Source: Candidatus Obscuribacterales bacterium (lineage in GTDB: Bacteria; Cyanobacteriota; Vampirovibrionia; Obscuribacterales; Obscuribacteraceae). From it: 64,000 nt of DNA. Below the pieces are notes generated by a model, which saw nothing but the letters and a program-made list of their open reading frames with translations, made no database searches and was not told the DNA's origin. A program made the position numbers and the translations under genes. This document shows positions 8,477-17,176 of this stretch, one piece after another. Each line of letters starts with the position of its first letter. The first letter of the stretch is position 1. The stretch covers positions 1 through 64,000 of the forward strand of contig JARLHI010000048.1 of the NCBI GenBank assembly GCA_031292355.1, written 5' to 3'.

Positions 8477-8593
8477 GATATATCGTAAGTCATATCGAGA
8501 GATTTGAAAAGGGGTAAGTTTGTTAAACTCTCAGAGCCTGAAAATCCGGCAACTCATCAGTAAATCGATCATTATCTAGAAGGCGATTCTTAT

Positions 8594-8974
8594 ATGCTCA
8601 CGAAAAAGACGACCCTTGGACAAAGCACCATTCACGGTATCGGGCTATTTGCCGCCGAACCCATCACCAAAGGCGAAATAGTGTGGCAATTTGAACCAGG
8701 CTTTGACATGGAGCTTACGCCAGAACAAAGAGCAGCCTTGCCACCCATAACCCAGGAATGGTTCCAACATTATGGCTATCTGGATTTTCATCTGGAAAAA
8801 TATATGTGCTGCGTCGATGACGCGCGATTTATGAATCACAGCGAAAGCGCCAACGTTCTAGCCGACTACGAAAAAGAAAAATATGGGATTGGTCGCGCCC
8901 TACGAAATATCGAGCCTGGCGAAGAGCTAACTATTGACTATCGCCAGATTGAAAACGTAGATTGGCTAAAGTAG
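8594..8974 (+). CDS. Small SET-domain protein (putative lysine methyltransferase)
   Basis: A 126-residue protein that is almost entirely a SET fold. It has an N-terminal STIHGIGLFAAEPITKGEIVW motif, the SAM-site RFMNHSESAN near residue 78, and the C-terminal GEELTIDYRQIE with the catalytic-type Tyr. Such stand-alone bacterial SET proteins are presumed to methylate protein lysines using S-adenosylmethionine, with substrates rarely known. There is no post-SET cysteine cluster. It is separated from padR by about 230 bases and from ybaK by 34 bases, and could be the first gene of a SET-ybaK-dinB run. Confidence 0.85.
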   Translation: MLTKKTTLGQSTIHGIGLFAAEPITKGEIVWQFEPGFDMELTPEQRAALPPITQEWFQHYGYLDFHLEKYMCCVDDARFMNHSESANVLADYEKEKYGIGRALRNIEPGEELTIDYRQIENVDWLK

Positions 8975-9008
8975 TTGCTTCACATCACTTTGATTAAGCC
9001 GGTGAAAG

Positions 9009-9476
9009 ATGAAAACAAATGCCGCTCGTCTACTCGACGAAGCAAACATCAAATACGAATTAAAAGAATACGAAGTCGATCCAGATGATTTGACCGCTGA
9101 AACCGTCGCAATGAAAATCGGTTATCCCCTCGAGCAGGTTTTCAAAACGTTGGTAGCACGCGGCGACAAACATGGCGTGTGCATGGCGGTCGTTCCAGGC
9201 AATGCGCAACTGGATTTAAAAGCAATCGCGCAGTTGAGCGGAGATAAAAAGACCGAAGTGGTATCACTTAAGGAAGTGCAGCCGCTAACAGGTTATGTGC
9301 GCGGCGGAGTCACAGCGCTCGGCGGCAAGAAAAATTATCCGGTCTACGTCGATGAAACCGTTTATCTGTTCGAGACAATTTCGGTCTCAGCTGGCGTTCG
9401 GGGCACACAGATTCTCATTAATCCTGAAGATTACATCAAGGCAACGAAGGCAACGGTTGGTAATATTAGCAAGTGA
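9009..9476 (+). CDS. ybaK: Cys-tRNA(Pro)/Cys-tRNA(Cys) deacylase, YbaK/EbsC family
   Basis: A 155-residue protein of YbaK size. It begins MKTNAARLLDEANIKYELKEY, and has the conserved EQVFKTLVA with the active-site-type Lys46, then VCMAVVPGNAQLDLKAIAQ and GYVRGGVTALGGKKNYPVYVDET. YbaK removes cysteine mis-attached to tRNA(Pro) by prolyl-tRNA synthetase, an editing step acting in trans in the cytosol. Its stop overlaps the GTG start of dinB by 4 bases (GTGA), implying translational coupling. Confidence 0.92.
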   Translation: MKTNAARLLDEANIKYELKEYEVDPDDLTAETVAMKIGYPLEQVFKTLVARGDKHGVCMAVVPGNAQLDLKAIAQLSGDKKTEVVSLKEVQPLTGYVRGGVTALGGKKNYPVYVDETVYLFETISVSAGVRGTQILINPEDYIKATKATVGNISK

Positions 9477-10603
9477 CTGATTCACCGGCTAGCAATTCCA
9501 CTACACCCGTTAGTGCCATCCGCAAAATAATCCATCTAGATATGGATGCTTTTTTTGCATCGGTCGAACAAAGAGATAACCCTGCCTACAGAGGCAAGCC
9601 GCTGGTAGTTGGCGGCACCCCAGACAATCGCGGAGTCGTTGCTGCAGCAAGCTATGAGGCACGCAAATTTGGCGTGCACTCGGCGATGCCTGCACGAACT
9701 GCAATTCAAAGATGCCCGCAGTTGATATTTGCGAGACCCCGCTTTGATGTTTACAGACAAGTATCAGAAACGATACGAGAGATCTTTTTTCAGTACACCG
9801 ATCTAGTCGAACCACTCTCACTGGATGAAGCTTATCTCGATGTGACATCAAATAAGAAAGGTTTGCCATCAGCTACCTTGATTGCCAAAGAAATCAAAGC
9901 CTTGATTGTGCAAGAAACACAACTGACGGCCTCAGCTGGAATTTCAATCAATAAATTTCTAGCCAAGACTGCCTCTGGTATCAATAAACCAAATGGCTTG
10001 ACATTGATTCCGCCAGACAAAGCCGAGTCGTTCGTAGAAACGCTTCCAATTGAGGATTTTTATGGCATCGGCAAAGTCACTGCAAGCAAAATGCGTGAAC
10101 TTGGTGTGCACAACGGAGCGCATTTAAAACAGTGGACTGAAGCCGATTTGTGTCGCACATTCGGCAAAGTAGGCAGCTATTACTTTCAAATTGCACGCGG
10201 CAGAGACGATCGTCAGGTGACGCCGAATCGTATTCGCAAATCAATTGGTGCAGAAGAAAGTTACGCCGAAGATTTAAACAGTAGGCAAAGCATTATCGAG
10301 GCTCTTGGTGAAATAGCCGAAACATTGATTGAACGCATCGCGAGTAATAAATCGAGCGGGCGCACTTTGACCTTGAAAGTAAAATATGCGGACTATCAAC
10401 AAGTGACGCGCAGTCGCACGAGTACTGAATCATTTACCGAGATAGGAAATATCATCAACGTTGCTCTTGAACTTTTAGACACAACGGAAGTTGCAAGCCG
10501 AAATGCACGATTGCTTGGGCTCGCTCTGTCCAACTTAGATTGCGAAAGAGAGCACGAAAAAGCTCAAGAAGAGTACGTCCAACTGACCTTGTCGTTAGCG
10601 TGA
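9473..10603 (+). CDS. dinB: DNA polymerase IV (Y-family)
   Basis: A 376-residue Y-family polymerase starting at a GTG that overlaps the ybaK stop. Motifs are complete: HLDMDAFFASVEQRDNP with catalytic Asp23, the palm SLDEAYLDVT acidic pair, SAGISINKFLAKTASGINKP, the helix-hairpin-helix thumb region (IEDFYGIGKVTASKMRELGV) and a little-finger domain ending LTLSLA. It performs error-prone translesion synthesis. The first about 17 residues before the palm are non-conserved, so the true start could be slightly later, but no better start codon is present. No LexA box was recognised upstream. Confidence 0.93.
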   Translation: MTDSPASNSTTPVSAIRKIIHLDMDAFFASVEQRDNPAYRGKPLVVGGTPDNRGVVAAASYEARKFGVHSAMPARTAIQRCPQLIFARPRFDVYRQVSETIREIFFQYTDLVEPLSLDEAYLDVTSNKKGLPSATLIAKEIKALIVQETQLTASAGISINKFLAKTASGINKPNGLTLIPPDKAESFVETLPIEDFYGIGKVTASKMRELGVHNGAHLKQWTEADLCRTFGKVGSYYFQIARGRDDRQVTPNRIRKSIGAEESYAEDLNSRQSIIEALGEIAETLIERIASNKSSGRTLTLKVKYADYQQVTRSRTSTESFTEIGNIINVALELLDTTEVASRNARLLGLALSNLDCEREHEKAQEEYVQLTLSLA

Positions 10604-10619
10604 AATGAACTTTGTGAAA

Positions 10620-12359
10620 TTATTGTTTTGGCTTAGGAATCATCTTTTCTTGCCAGGCATCCTGGTCAGGAGCAAAAACCATGTTTTCAGTGTACCAACC
10701 TTGCTTGGATTCACCTCCAAAACTTGCGAAACACCATCGTTTGACGACTCGATCTTCGAATTCCACATAGAATCCTCTCCAGCCATTTCCGCATCCGCCG
10801 CTTACCAATGAATACGAGCAACGACAAACATTCGCGGGAACATTATTGGTAAGCTCCTGCCCCTTTCCAAGCAAGCTCTGCACCTTCTCATAGGGCATTC
10901 CAACTAAGTTATACTCGCTCAAAAATTGATGGAATAGCTCCAACCTGTTTGTCCACCCGTCCTGATTTTTCCAGTCATCGCTGTTAAATTTCTCATCGAG
11001 AACTGTTTTGATAATTCGGTCAGGCTCGACGATGTCGAAATAAGCTTTCTGTGCCGGTATCAGAACTTTACCACTACAATCCATCACGCAATCGTTGCGT
11101 TCACTGCGGTATCCTGAAATGGAGTAGAGCATGCCAAATTTAGGCGAACCAAGAGCATATTCAGATGGTATTACAACTTTTCCGCTCCTGTCGATGAGGC
11201 AATCATGAGGTAAGTAACCGCTTGGCGGTTTTAACTTCGCATCATTGACCATCACGACGAAGAAATTTGCATTATTGTCGGAATTGAACTCAATACGGGC
11301 GACATTCTCTGGAAAATCAAACTCCTTGTCTCCTAATGCATTGATGGCGATCCAGTTATTAGCGCCAGGCGCCCTGGCAGCAAACAACTGTCTCCTAATA
11401 CGCTGCAGCGACGCATACTTCACCGGTACCACAAAGTGCAACTTTTGATTTATAACTCCCAAGAGTTTTGGTTCCGATGCTGATGATGCAATAGCCAAAC
11501 CATCTTCATCAAACGGAAAAATTGGAATGATGGTTGGCTCGACAAATTTTCCAGATTTATCAATAAAAACAGCTCGGGCACCAGCATTGTTGGTCTGCCC
11601 AACACCCAATTTTATGACCCTGGGATCGGTGGTATGTACAATCGCCAGTCCGTTTTTAAAAGGTCCGATTTTGTCAAAGAATGGAGGAATTAGGACTTTT
11701 GTCTCCATATCGCAGTAGCCAAATAATGGCCGCGCTCCGGGAGGCGAGTTAATTTGTGGGCGTACAGAAAAGCCTATCAAGCCTTCGCCAGCGGTATCTT
11801 TCTCACATTTACGGTCCTTGCATTCAGCCGTCGCCAGGTGTCGAGTATTCGCATCGAACAAACGGCACTTAATTTCCGCCGTACCAGGCACCATTTTTCT
11901 TAAAAGGTAAATTCCACCGTTATATGGCTGAATCGTATCGTACTCAGGAGCGACAACAAACTTTCCGTGCGTGTCAGCGATACCATGTAAACCGGCTCTT
12001 TGCACCTCAAACAAACCGTCGACTGAGCCATGAGCCTCGGAGTTTTGTTGGGCATTATCCCAGCCGATTGGCGCAACAAATGAAAAACCTTGTGGGGGAC
12101 TTATATGTAATGCGATGCCATTCCTGTCAAAAGGCAAACTTTGATGCTGCCCTTCGATTGCGCCGAAGTACAAGTTGGGAGCAACTCTAACTAGGCTGCT
12201 GAATTGCGTATTGCACACAGGCTGCCCATGTTGATCTATGAGCATCAACCGGTTTTTAGCAACTGTCGCCTGCCCCATAATACTGAGAATAAGTGCTAGT
12301 GCATAAGCAAAGAGTGATCTGTTTATTGTCATATCTGAGTTGCTGATCATCCACTTCAC
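10620..12359 (-). CDS. Secreted WG-repeat protein
   Basis: A 579-residue protein with an N-terminal signal peptide (RSLFAYALALILSIMGQATVA). A start at the in-frame ATG 12332 would give a tighter signal peptide than ATG 12359. The mature part carries several WG-type repeats: GLHGIADTHGKFVVAPEYDTI, LFGYCDMETKVLIPPFFDKIGPFKNGLAIVH, a copy near residue 270 with FIDKSGKFVEP, and CLIDRSGKVVIPSEY. WG repeats form beta-propeller-like surfaces and have no catalytic motif. The C-terminal about 110 residues (from NLVGMPYEKVQSLLG) have four cysteines and a different character. The function is unknown. It is transcribed divergently from the TPR gene, with only about 40-60 bases shared. Confidence 0.75.
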   Translation of the reverse strand: MKWMISNSDMTINRSLFAYALALILSIMGQATVAKNRLMLIDQHGQPVCNTQFSSLVRVAPNLYFGAIEGQHQSLPFDRNGIALHISPPQGFSFVAPIGWDNAQQNSEAHGSVDGLFEVQRAGLHGIADTHGKFVVAPEYDTIQPYNGGIYLLRKMVPGTAEIKCRLFDANTRHLATAECKDRKCEKDTAGEGLIGFSVRPQINSPPGARPLFGYCDMETKVLIPPFFDKIGPFKNGLAIVHTTDPRVIKLGVGQTNNAGARAVFIDKSGKFVEPTIIPIFPFDEDGLAIASSASEPKLLGVINQKLHFVVPVKYASLQRIRRQLFAARAPGANNWIAINALGDKEFDFPENVARIEFNSDNNANFFVVMVNDAKLKPPSGYLPHDCLIDRSGKVVIPSEYALGSPKFGMLYSISGYRSERNDCVMDCSGKVLIPAQKAYFDIVEPDRIIKTVLDEKFNSDDWKNQDGWTNRLELFHQFLSEYNLVGMPYEKVQSLLGKGQELTNNVPANVCRCSYSLVSGGCGNGWRGFYVEFEDRVVKRWCFASFGGESKQGWYTENMVFAPDQDAWQEKMIPKPKQ

Positions 12360-12397
12360 TATGGTATGTTGTTGATCTTACATCAGGGCGTTTGAGT

Positions 12398-13042
12398 TTG
12401 AGAATATTCACTGTAAGCATACTTGTTTGTTTCTCTTGCGCACAATGGTTGCCTCCTACCGAAGGGACGCCAATCAACAACGACGCCGAGAAGGCAATTC
12501 AGAATACGAAACTGATAAATTACGATTGGAAAGTCCACGAACACAACCGATTCAATAAGGCTGGTGACGAAAGTCTCGCAGAAAATAGATATTTAGAGGC
12601 TCTCGACTATTACGACAAAGCGCTTCAATTTATTTCTAACGAGTACACAGCAAATAAGAAAGCTGAAACTCTGCTTCGACTCAACCGACCACAAGAAGCT
12701 CTGAAAACGCTTGAGCAATGCAACTTCAATAGAAGCAAAGAAACCTGGAGTTTGATGGTGGAGTGTTGCTTGCAATCGAAGGACTACAGCAAAGCGTTTG
12801 AAATTTGCGACGCCGCTAAAAAATCTGCATATCCGCGGGAATTGAGCTACGTATTACGAGCCCGAGTCTACAAATCAATGGGTGATTTATCGAAGGCAAA
12901 GGACACCTTACAAGAGGGCTTATGGCAAGCAATACGCGTGCATGGGGCAAAGCAAGATTTAATTGATGAATTGTACGCACTAGGCGCCAAACCGTCCCTC
13001 GATCCCAATGAAAGCCCGGATAAAAGCTTGCACGACCGCTGA
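12398..13042 (+). CDS. Exported TPR protein
   Basis: About 214 residues. TTG 12398 is preferred over TTG 12392 because AGGG at 12385-12388 is then 9 bases upstream. The N-terminus is a short signal peptide (RIFTVSILVCFSCAQ). The central part has TPR-like helices: NKAGDESLAENRYLEALDYYDKALQF, ANKKAETLLRLNRPQEALKTL, and AYPRELSYVLRARVYKSMGDLSKAKDTL. The C-terminus (LYALGAKPSLDPNESPDKS) is unstructured. The lipobox is not canonical. No specific function can be assigned. Confidence 0.65.
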   Translation: MRIFTVSILVCFSCAQWLPPTEGTPINNDAEKAIQNTKLINYDWKVHEHNRFNKAGDESLAENRYLEALDYYDKALQFISNEYTANKKAETLLRLNRPQEALKTLEQCNFNRSKETWSLMVECCLQSKDYSKAFEICDAAKKSAYPRELSYVLRARVYKSMGDLSKAKDTLQEGLWQAIRVHGAKQDLIDELYALGAKPSLDPNESPDKSLHDR

Positions 13043-13085
13043 AAGGCGAGCACAAGTGTTTTTTTTCTTATCGAAAAGATCCCCA

Positions 13086-13107
13086 AAGCAGCTAGATCTG
13101 CTTCTTT
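13086..13107 (+). terminator. Weak terminator-like hairpin
   Basis: AAGCAG (13086-13091) pairs with CTGCTT (13098-13103) over a 6-base loop, followed by CTTT. It lies 44 bases after the TPR gene stop. The stem is short and the T-tract poor, so it is only a candidate. Confidence 0.3.
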
Positions 13108-13195
13108 AGGATGACAGAAAGCGCTTGCCAATAGCTTAAGCTAATCGTCAACAGTCCTACACAGCAGTTCTAGCAGTTAATAACAGCGGGTGCTT

Positions 13196-13969
13196 ATGAA
13201 ACATTCTTTCCAAAATTTTCAGGTAGACCACATGACGTTGCTTCTGCAACCACAGCTCTACCCGGTTGCTTATGTCGTTTTCCAGGTCATCTTTGGCTGC
13301 GGTCCCGAAAATTTGATCTACGAAAAGCGTAAAGAATGGACACCAGGTCAAGGCGAACAGTCTATGACTTTTGCTATGTGTATTGGCGACGCCGAAAAGC
13401 TCGAAGCTCATGAACCCGGCGTGCAGAAGACAATCGTTGCTGTGGTGCAACCAACCGAGCCTGCCACACAGACCTCGCACGTGCGCGACATGATGAAAAA
13501 TTTGAATGCAGCCGCTCACTGGCAACACATCGCATTGCGCACGCCAGACCTTCTTGCTTTCCACAAACATGCTCTGGAACGCGGCATGAATTTCATCACT
13601 CCTATTCTCAAAGACGAAGAAGATAATCTCATTCAATGCTTCAGCGGTGAATGGTTCTTCCCTGGCATGCAACCAAGCGGCATGTTCTTTGAATTCTTGC
13701 AACGCAATCCTACAGAAGCCCATTTGAAAGCAATGGAAGGGCAAAATCGCGAACTCTGGTTCCGCGATGAAACATTCCTCGGTCTTTATGGTGAAAAAGA
13801 ACGTGAATATCAAAGCGGCAAAGTGACACCATTCATCAGCTTCGAAGTGTTCGAGAAAATTCAAAAAGAAATCGGTAGCAAGAAGCTCTGGGAGATCAGT
13901 GAGGCAGATATTTCGCGCATGGAAGACATGATGATTGATATGGCCAAACCCAAATCAGCAGCTCGTTAA
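13196..13969 (+). CDS. HPPD-like VOC dioxygenase (4-hydroxyphenylpyruvate dioxygenase family)
   Basis: A 257-residue protein from ATG 13196, which is preceded by a GCGGG sequence; a GTG two codons earlier is possible. It has features of the HPPD/HmaS two-domain VOC fold: VDHMTLLL (first iron His), AHWQHIALRTPDLLAFHKHALERGMNFI (second His) and SGMFFEFLQRN (Glu ligand). The 2-His-1-carboxylate iron site is therefore present. Canonical bacterial HPPD is about 350 residues, so this is a shortened relative and the substrate may differ. No tyrosine or homogentisate pathway genes are adjacent. It is followed by a strong bidirectional terminator. Confidence 0.7.
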   Translation: MKHSFQNFQVDHMTLLLQPQLYPVAYVVFQVIFGCGPENLIYEKRKEWTPGQGEQSMTFAMCIGDAEKLEAHEPGVQKTIVAVVQPTEPATQTSHVRDMMKNLNAAAHWQHIALRTPDLLAFHKHALERGMNFITPILKDEEDNLIQCFSGEWFFPGMQPSGMFFEFLQRNPTEAHLKAMEGQNRELWFRDETFLGLYGEKEREYQSGKVTPFISFEVFEKIQKEIGSKKLWEISEADISRMEDMMIDMAKPKSAAR

Positions 13970-13998
13970 TGCATTAGAACAAACGAAAGTGAAGCAAT

Positions 13999-14034
13999 AA
14001 AAAGCAGACCGGATAAAAATCTGGTCTGCTTTTT
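13999..14034. terminator. Bidirectional intrinsic terminator
   Basis: AAAAAGCAGACC (13999-14010) is complementary to GGTCTGCTTTTT (14023-14034), forming a long stem flanked by A and T runs. It sits between the convergent HPPD-like gene and the Q-rich gene and can serve both. Confidence 0.85.
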
Positions 14035-14050
14035 AGTCAATGATTCGTGG

Positions 14051-15376
14051 CTATTCGTCCGGGTCCAGATTCAACCAGATGAAATAACCATGACGGTTCA
14101 TATAACCCCAACGATCGGCGTCTGGATAGTAGAAAGCATCGTAGAAATAAACGACGTTGATGATTCGGTCGTTCACCCAACCCGAATACGGATCGCGAGT
14201 ATGAACGTGGCGAGGCTCCAGAACTTCAACCGATATCGGTCCAGTGTAATCGTAGGGAGGACCAGCTGGTGAATAGCCGAATTCGCCGGGTTGACGCCAC
14301 ACGCCATAAGCCGGAATAAACACCCATGGCGTTGGGAAATAGTCGTCGGCGCAAACAAACCCTTCTGGTGGCGGACCGTAATAAGGATGCCATCCCCATT
14401 GCAGCCAGTCTAAACCGCAGTGAATGTCATTGCCCAGGGTAAATCCGTTAGACATAACCCAATTCGGTTGCGGTTGATACCAAGTAGGATATTGATTAGG
14501 TTGAAAGTAACTGACGTTGGTATTTTGTCTATTGATAGAAATACGACGATTGTTTACAACAGTTGAAAAATTATTGAAGTAGTTGTTACGCCCGTTGTTG
14601 ACGACCGGTTCGCGATTCTGAGGCGCTTGGACACCGGGCACGGCGACCAGATGACGCTGCAAATTCGCTGTGACAGCTTTAGCGTGCTCCTGTTCGCCCG
14701 GATTGGCGTTTGGCTCTAGAACTGGTTGAGGAACCGCTTTCTCAATAGGCACCGCTGACACAGAAAGTGGTTTCGCTTTAAACGGACGACTCCCACCCGC
14801 CTGTGCCGCTCTTCCTTCTACAGCAGGATTTTCTTGCGGTCTTTGGGCTGGCGCTCCCGAACGAGCGAAATTTTCCTTCTGCGCATCTTTGGCTTGCTGC
14901 TGTTGTTGCTGCTGTTGTTGCTGCTGTTGTTGCTGCTGCATTTTGCGAGCTTGTTCTTGCTGCACTTGCTGTTGTTGCTGCTGCATTTTACGAGCTTGTT
15001 CTTGCTGAACTTGCTGTTGTTGCTGCTGCATTTTGCGAGCTTGTTCTTGCTGAACTTGCTGTTGTTGCTGCTGCATTTTGCGAGCTTGTTCTTGCTGAAC
15101 TTGCTGTTGTTGCTGCTGCATTTTGCGGGCCTGTTCTTCCTGGGCGCGCATCGCTTGTTCTTGCTGAGCACGCTCTTGCTGTTGCTTGGCTTGCATCTGC
15201 TGCATAGCTTCTTGCTGTCCGCGTTGCTCTTGTTGCGCTCGCTGCATAGCTGCTTGTTCATTTTGTTGCGCAGCTACAGTAGGCGCTTGCGGTGCTCCAC
15301 CTTTGGCAGAAGCAATCAAGGGGTTCAATAACATCGCTACTAAAAGGGTCAGCGATAACATCGGATAAAATCGCAC
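14051..15376 (-). CDS. Secreted Gln-rich tandem-repeat protein
   Basis: GTG 15376 is favoured because GGAG lies 8 bases upstream and the product then starts with a compact signal peptide (VRFYPMLSLTLLVAMLLNP, cleavage near ASA|KGG). An ATG at 15412 would add 12 residues. Residues about 30-160 of the mature part are Gln/Glu/Arg-rich coiled coil, including perfect 15-residue repeats ARKMQQQQQQVQQEQ and a polyglutamine run. The last about 150 residues form a different aromatic-rich domain (WLQWGWHPYYGPPPEGFVC, YGVWRQPGEFGYSP, WGYMNRHGYFIWLNLDPDE) with regular Trp/Tyr and Gly, perhaps beta-rich. The family is not recognised; a cell-envelope structural or adhesion role is only a guess. Confidence 0.7.
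   Translation of the reverse strand: MRFYPMLSLTLLVAMLLNPLIASAKGGAPQAPTVAAQQNEQAAMQRAQQEQRGQQEAMQQMQAKQQQERAQQEQAMRAQEEQARKMQQQQQQVQQEQARKMQQQQQQVQQEQARKMQQQQQQVQQEQARKMQQQQQQVQQEQARKMQQQQQQQQQQQQQQQAKDAQKENFARSGAPAQRPQENPAVEGRAAQAGGSRPFKAKPLSVSAVPIEKAVPQPVLEPNANPGEQEHAKAVTANLQRHLVAVPGVQAPQNREPVVNNGRNNYFNNFSTVVNNRRISINRQNTNVSYFQPNQYPTWYQPQPNWVMSNGFTLGNDIHCGLDWLQWGWHPYYGPPPEGFVCADDYFPTPWVFIPAYGVWRQPGEFGYSPAGPPYDYTGPISVEVLEPRHVHTRDPYSGWVNDRIINVVYFYDAFYYPDADRWGYMNRHGYFIWLNLDPDE
14939..15118. repeat. Four 45-bp tandem repeats within the Q-rich gene
   Basis: The start of each unit (CATTTTGCGAGC on the plus strand) recurs at 14939, 14984, 15029, 15074 and 15119, exactly 45 bases apart. Units differ by only one or two bases. 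An adjoining CTG/TTG run (about 14895-14938) encodes polyglutamine. In-frame 45-bp units suggest length variation by slippage or recombination without frameshift. Confidence 0.9.
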
Positions 15377-15446
15377 TCTTAAAACTCCATTTGACAAGTT
15401 TCTGAATGACATAAGTCTAGACTAAAATTCGGACTTAAATTGAGCC

Positions 15447-16382
15447 TCAATCATTCATCAATGCTTGGATTTTTTCAGGCTCCTCGCCTAACCATTGTGG
15501 ATTAATCGCCGTACCGTCGAAAATCGATGAAGTTTTGAACGGCTCAAACGCACCATCAGAACCTGCTTTTTTCGTTTTCTCAAGCAACTGTGCTACTACC
15601 TCGTCGGTCATCGGCTTGAACGTTCTCACAGCTTCGAGAGCTTGTTCTAGAACAGGCATACTATCCAGTCCTGCTATCACTACAGAAGTTGGCAAGTTCA
15701 TAGCATAATGCAAACATTCAATGGGCGTAGCGGTTTTCGAATTTAATACCACCCCATTAGCCATGCTCTTCATCCCCAGCACCGCAATTTTCTCTTTGAC
15801 TAATTCGGGTACTACCAATTTTGCAAAACTACGATAATGAGCATCCATAACATTTAACGGCATCTGAACTGCGTCGAATCGAAAATCATGTTCTTTCGCC
15901 ACGGCTAAAACATGCAAATGAATTTGTGGATCTTTGTGCCCGGTAAAACCAATGAAGCGAATTTTGCCTGCTTTTTTTGCCTCCAGCAAAGCCTCATTAG
16001 CACCCTCTTCACCGAAGATGCGGTGAGGATCTTCAAAGCGCAACATCTCATGATGTTGAACTAGATCAATACAATCTACATCCATTCTTTCAAGCGATTG
16101 ATCTAGCTGTTTTGCCGCTTCCTTTTTTGTGCGACCATCAATTTTTGTCATCAAAAAGACTTTTTCTCGAAGTCCATTTTTGAGAGCCTTTCCCATGCGG
16201 ATTTCAGAAATACCCTCGTTGTAATCCCAAGAATTATCAAAAAAGTTGATTCCACCTTCAATGGCGGCATGCATCAGTTTTATCGAAAGTGCTTCATCGA
16301 CTTTCTTGAGGCCAATGTGCCAGCCTCCAAGACCGATAATCGAAGTCTTAAAGCCTGTGCTGCCCAGCTCTCTATAAATCAT
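15447..16382 (-). CDS. Aldo/keto reductase
   Basis: A 311-residue TIM-barrel oxidoreductase. The catalytic tetrad is visible: Asp49 and Tyr54 in FFDNSWDYNEG, Lys80 in FLMTKIDG and His110 in VQHHEML. The start MIYRELGSTGFKTSIIGLGG is typical of the family. Conserved RFIGFTGHKDP and VIAGLDSMPVLEQAL follow. It would reduce carbonyl compounds with NADPH; the substrate is unknown. It lacks the C-terminal ferredoxin or Cys cluster found in some longer bacterial members. It is a single gene, 34 bases from the Q-rich gene start region. Confidence 0.9.
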   Translation of the reverse strand: MIYRELGSTGFKTSIIGLGGWHIGLKKVDEALSIKLMHAAIEGGINFFDNSWDYNEGISEIRMGKALKNGLREKVFLMTKIDGRTKKEAAKQLDQSLERMDVDCIDLVQHHEMLRFEDPHRIFGEEGANEALLEAKKAGKIRFIGFTGHKDPQIHLHVLAVAKEHDFRFDAVQMPLNVMDAHYRSFAKLVVPELVKEKIAVLGMKSMANGVVLNSKTATPIECLHYAMNLPTSVVIAGLDSMPVLEQALEAVRTFKPMTDEVVAQLLEKTKKAGSDGAFEPFKTSSIFDGTAINPQWLGEEPEKIQALMND

Positions 16383-16457
16383 TTTTTGACCATCCGGCGG
16401 CGTAATACGTACGCCCCTTGACGCAAGCTATTGAAATTTGTTGCCAACATCCAGAAT

Positions 16458-17000
16458 TCATTCACCAACAATGCGATGAATAGCTGAATATCCTTCGTGT
16501 TTGCCAAACGAATTATCGACATTCACCGTGATCATTTCGTCGCTGACATAAGCTTCCAAATTATTTGTGCGATCGAGTGCTTCACCGATGCCATCAATAA
16601 AACCTTCATCAAAGCCAATGCACTTCACGTTTTTGAGATGCTTGACCTTATCTTGAATCTGTTTGTAAAACTGGTCCATCTCTCGCTCTGTGCGCCTAAA
16701 AACGAAAAACTCGATGCTATCGCGCACTTTGGTGGCAATTGTGTCTGCTTTTTTGGCCGACACAGTGCCGCAATCAATCCAGAGAGTGATTGCCCCGGAA
16801 TCGTCGCGCGCAATGAGATCAGGAACCACCTGCCAACCTGCATCTTCGTCAATGCGTGGGCGGCGTTTGATGAACATCAGATAGGCTATTAGTTTTAGAG
16901 CGATATGACTGCCTGACTCGTTGTTGAAGGCTGAAATAATCAGCTTTTCGTTTTGCTCGGTCTCGCCATCACTAGCCTGGATGTTAAAAGAATATTTCAT
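16458..17000 (-). CDS. YaeQ-like protein (restriction-endonuclease fold)
   Basis: A 180-residue protein. It has the YaeQ pattern: a SGSHIALKLIAYLMF helix, then VVPDLIARDDSGAITLWIDCGTVSAKKADTIATK. This presents the PD-(D/E)xK-type elements PDL, D-x-G and a Lys at the expected order, and is followed by VRDSIEFFVFRRTEREMDQF. E. coli YaeQ is similar in length (about 181) and has this fold without proven nuclease activity. Identity to YaeQ appears limited, so family membership is a reasoned call. The ATG at 17000 is the only good start. It is upstream of the aldo/keto reductase on the same strand, 75 bases apart. Confidence 0.65.
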   Translation of the reverse strand: MKYSFNIQASDGETEQNEKLIISAFNNESGSHIALKLIAYLMFIKRRPRIDEDAGWQVVPDLIARDDSGAITLWIDCGTVSAKKADTIATKVRDSIEFFVFRRTEREMDQFYKQIQDKVKHLKNVKCIGFDEGFIDGIGEALDRTNNLEAYVSDEMITVNVDNSFGKHEGYSAIHRIVGE

Positions 17001-17176
17001 GTGCCAACTCTAGCATGTCCGACGAAACTGGTCCAAATCAGAGGCTGTGATAATTCCCTTTTCCGTTGCGTGTAAAGGATTTATGGATTTAAGACCAATG
17101 CATCTTTTACGTATTGCCCTTACCAGTGAAGTGCTATATGTTATTTAAAGAATGCATCTGCCTTGAGTAACTAGCG

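Noticed and set aside
14803-15331. Long plus-strand Leu- or Ala/Val-rich proteins over the Q-rich repeat
   Set aside because: They are mirror frames of a CAG/CAA-type repeat; the minus-strand gene has a signal peptide, start site and C-terminal domain.
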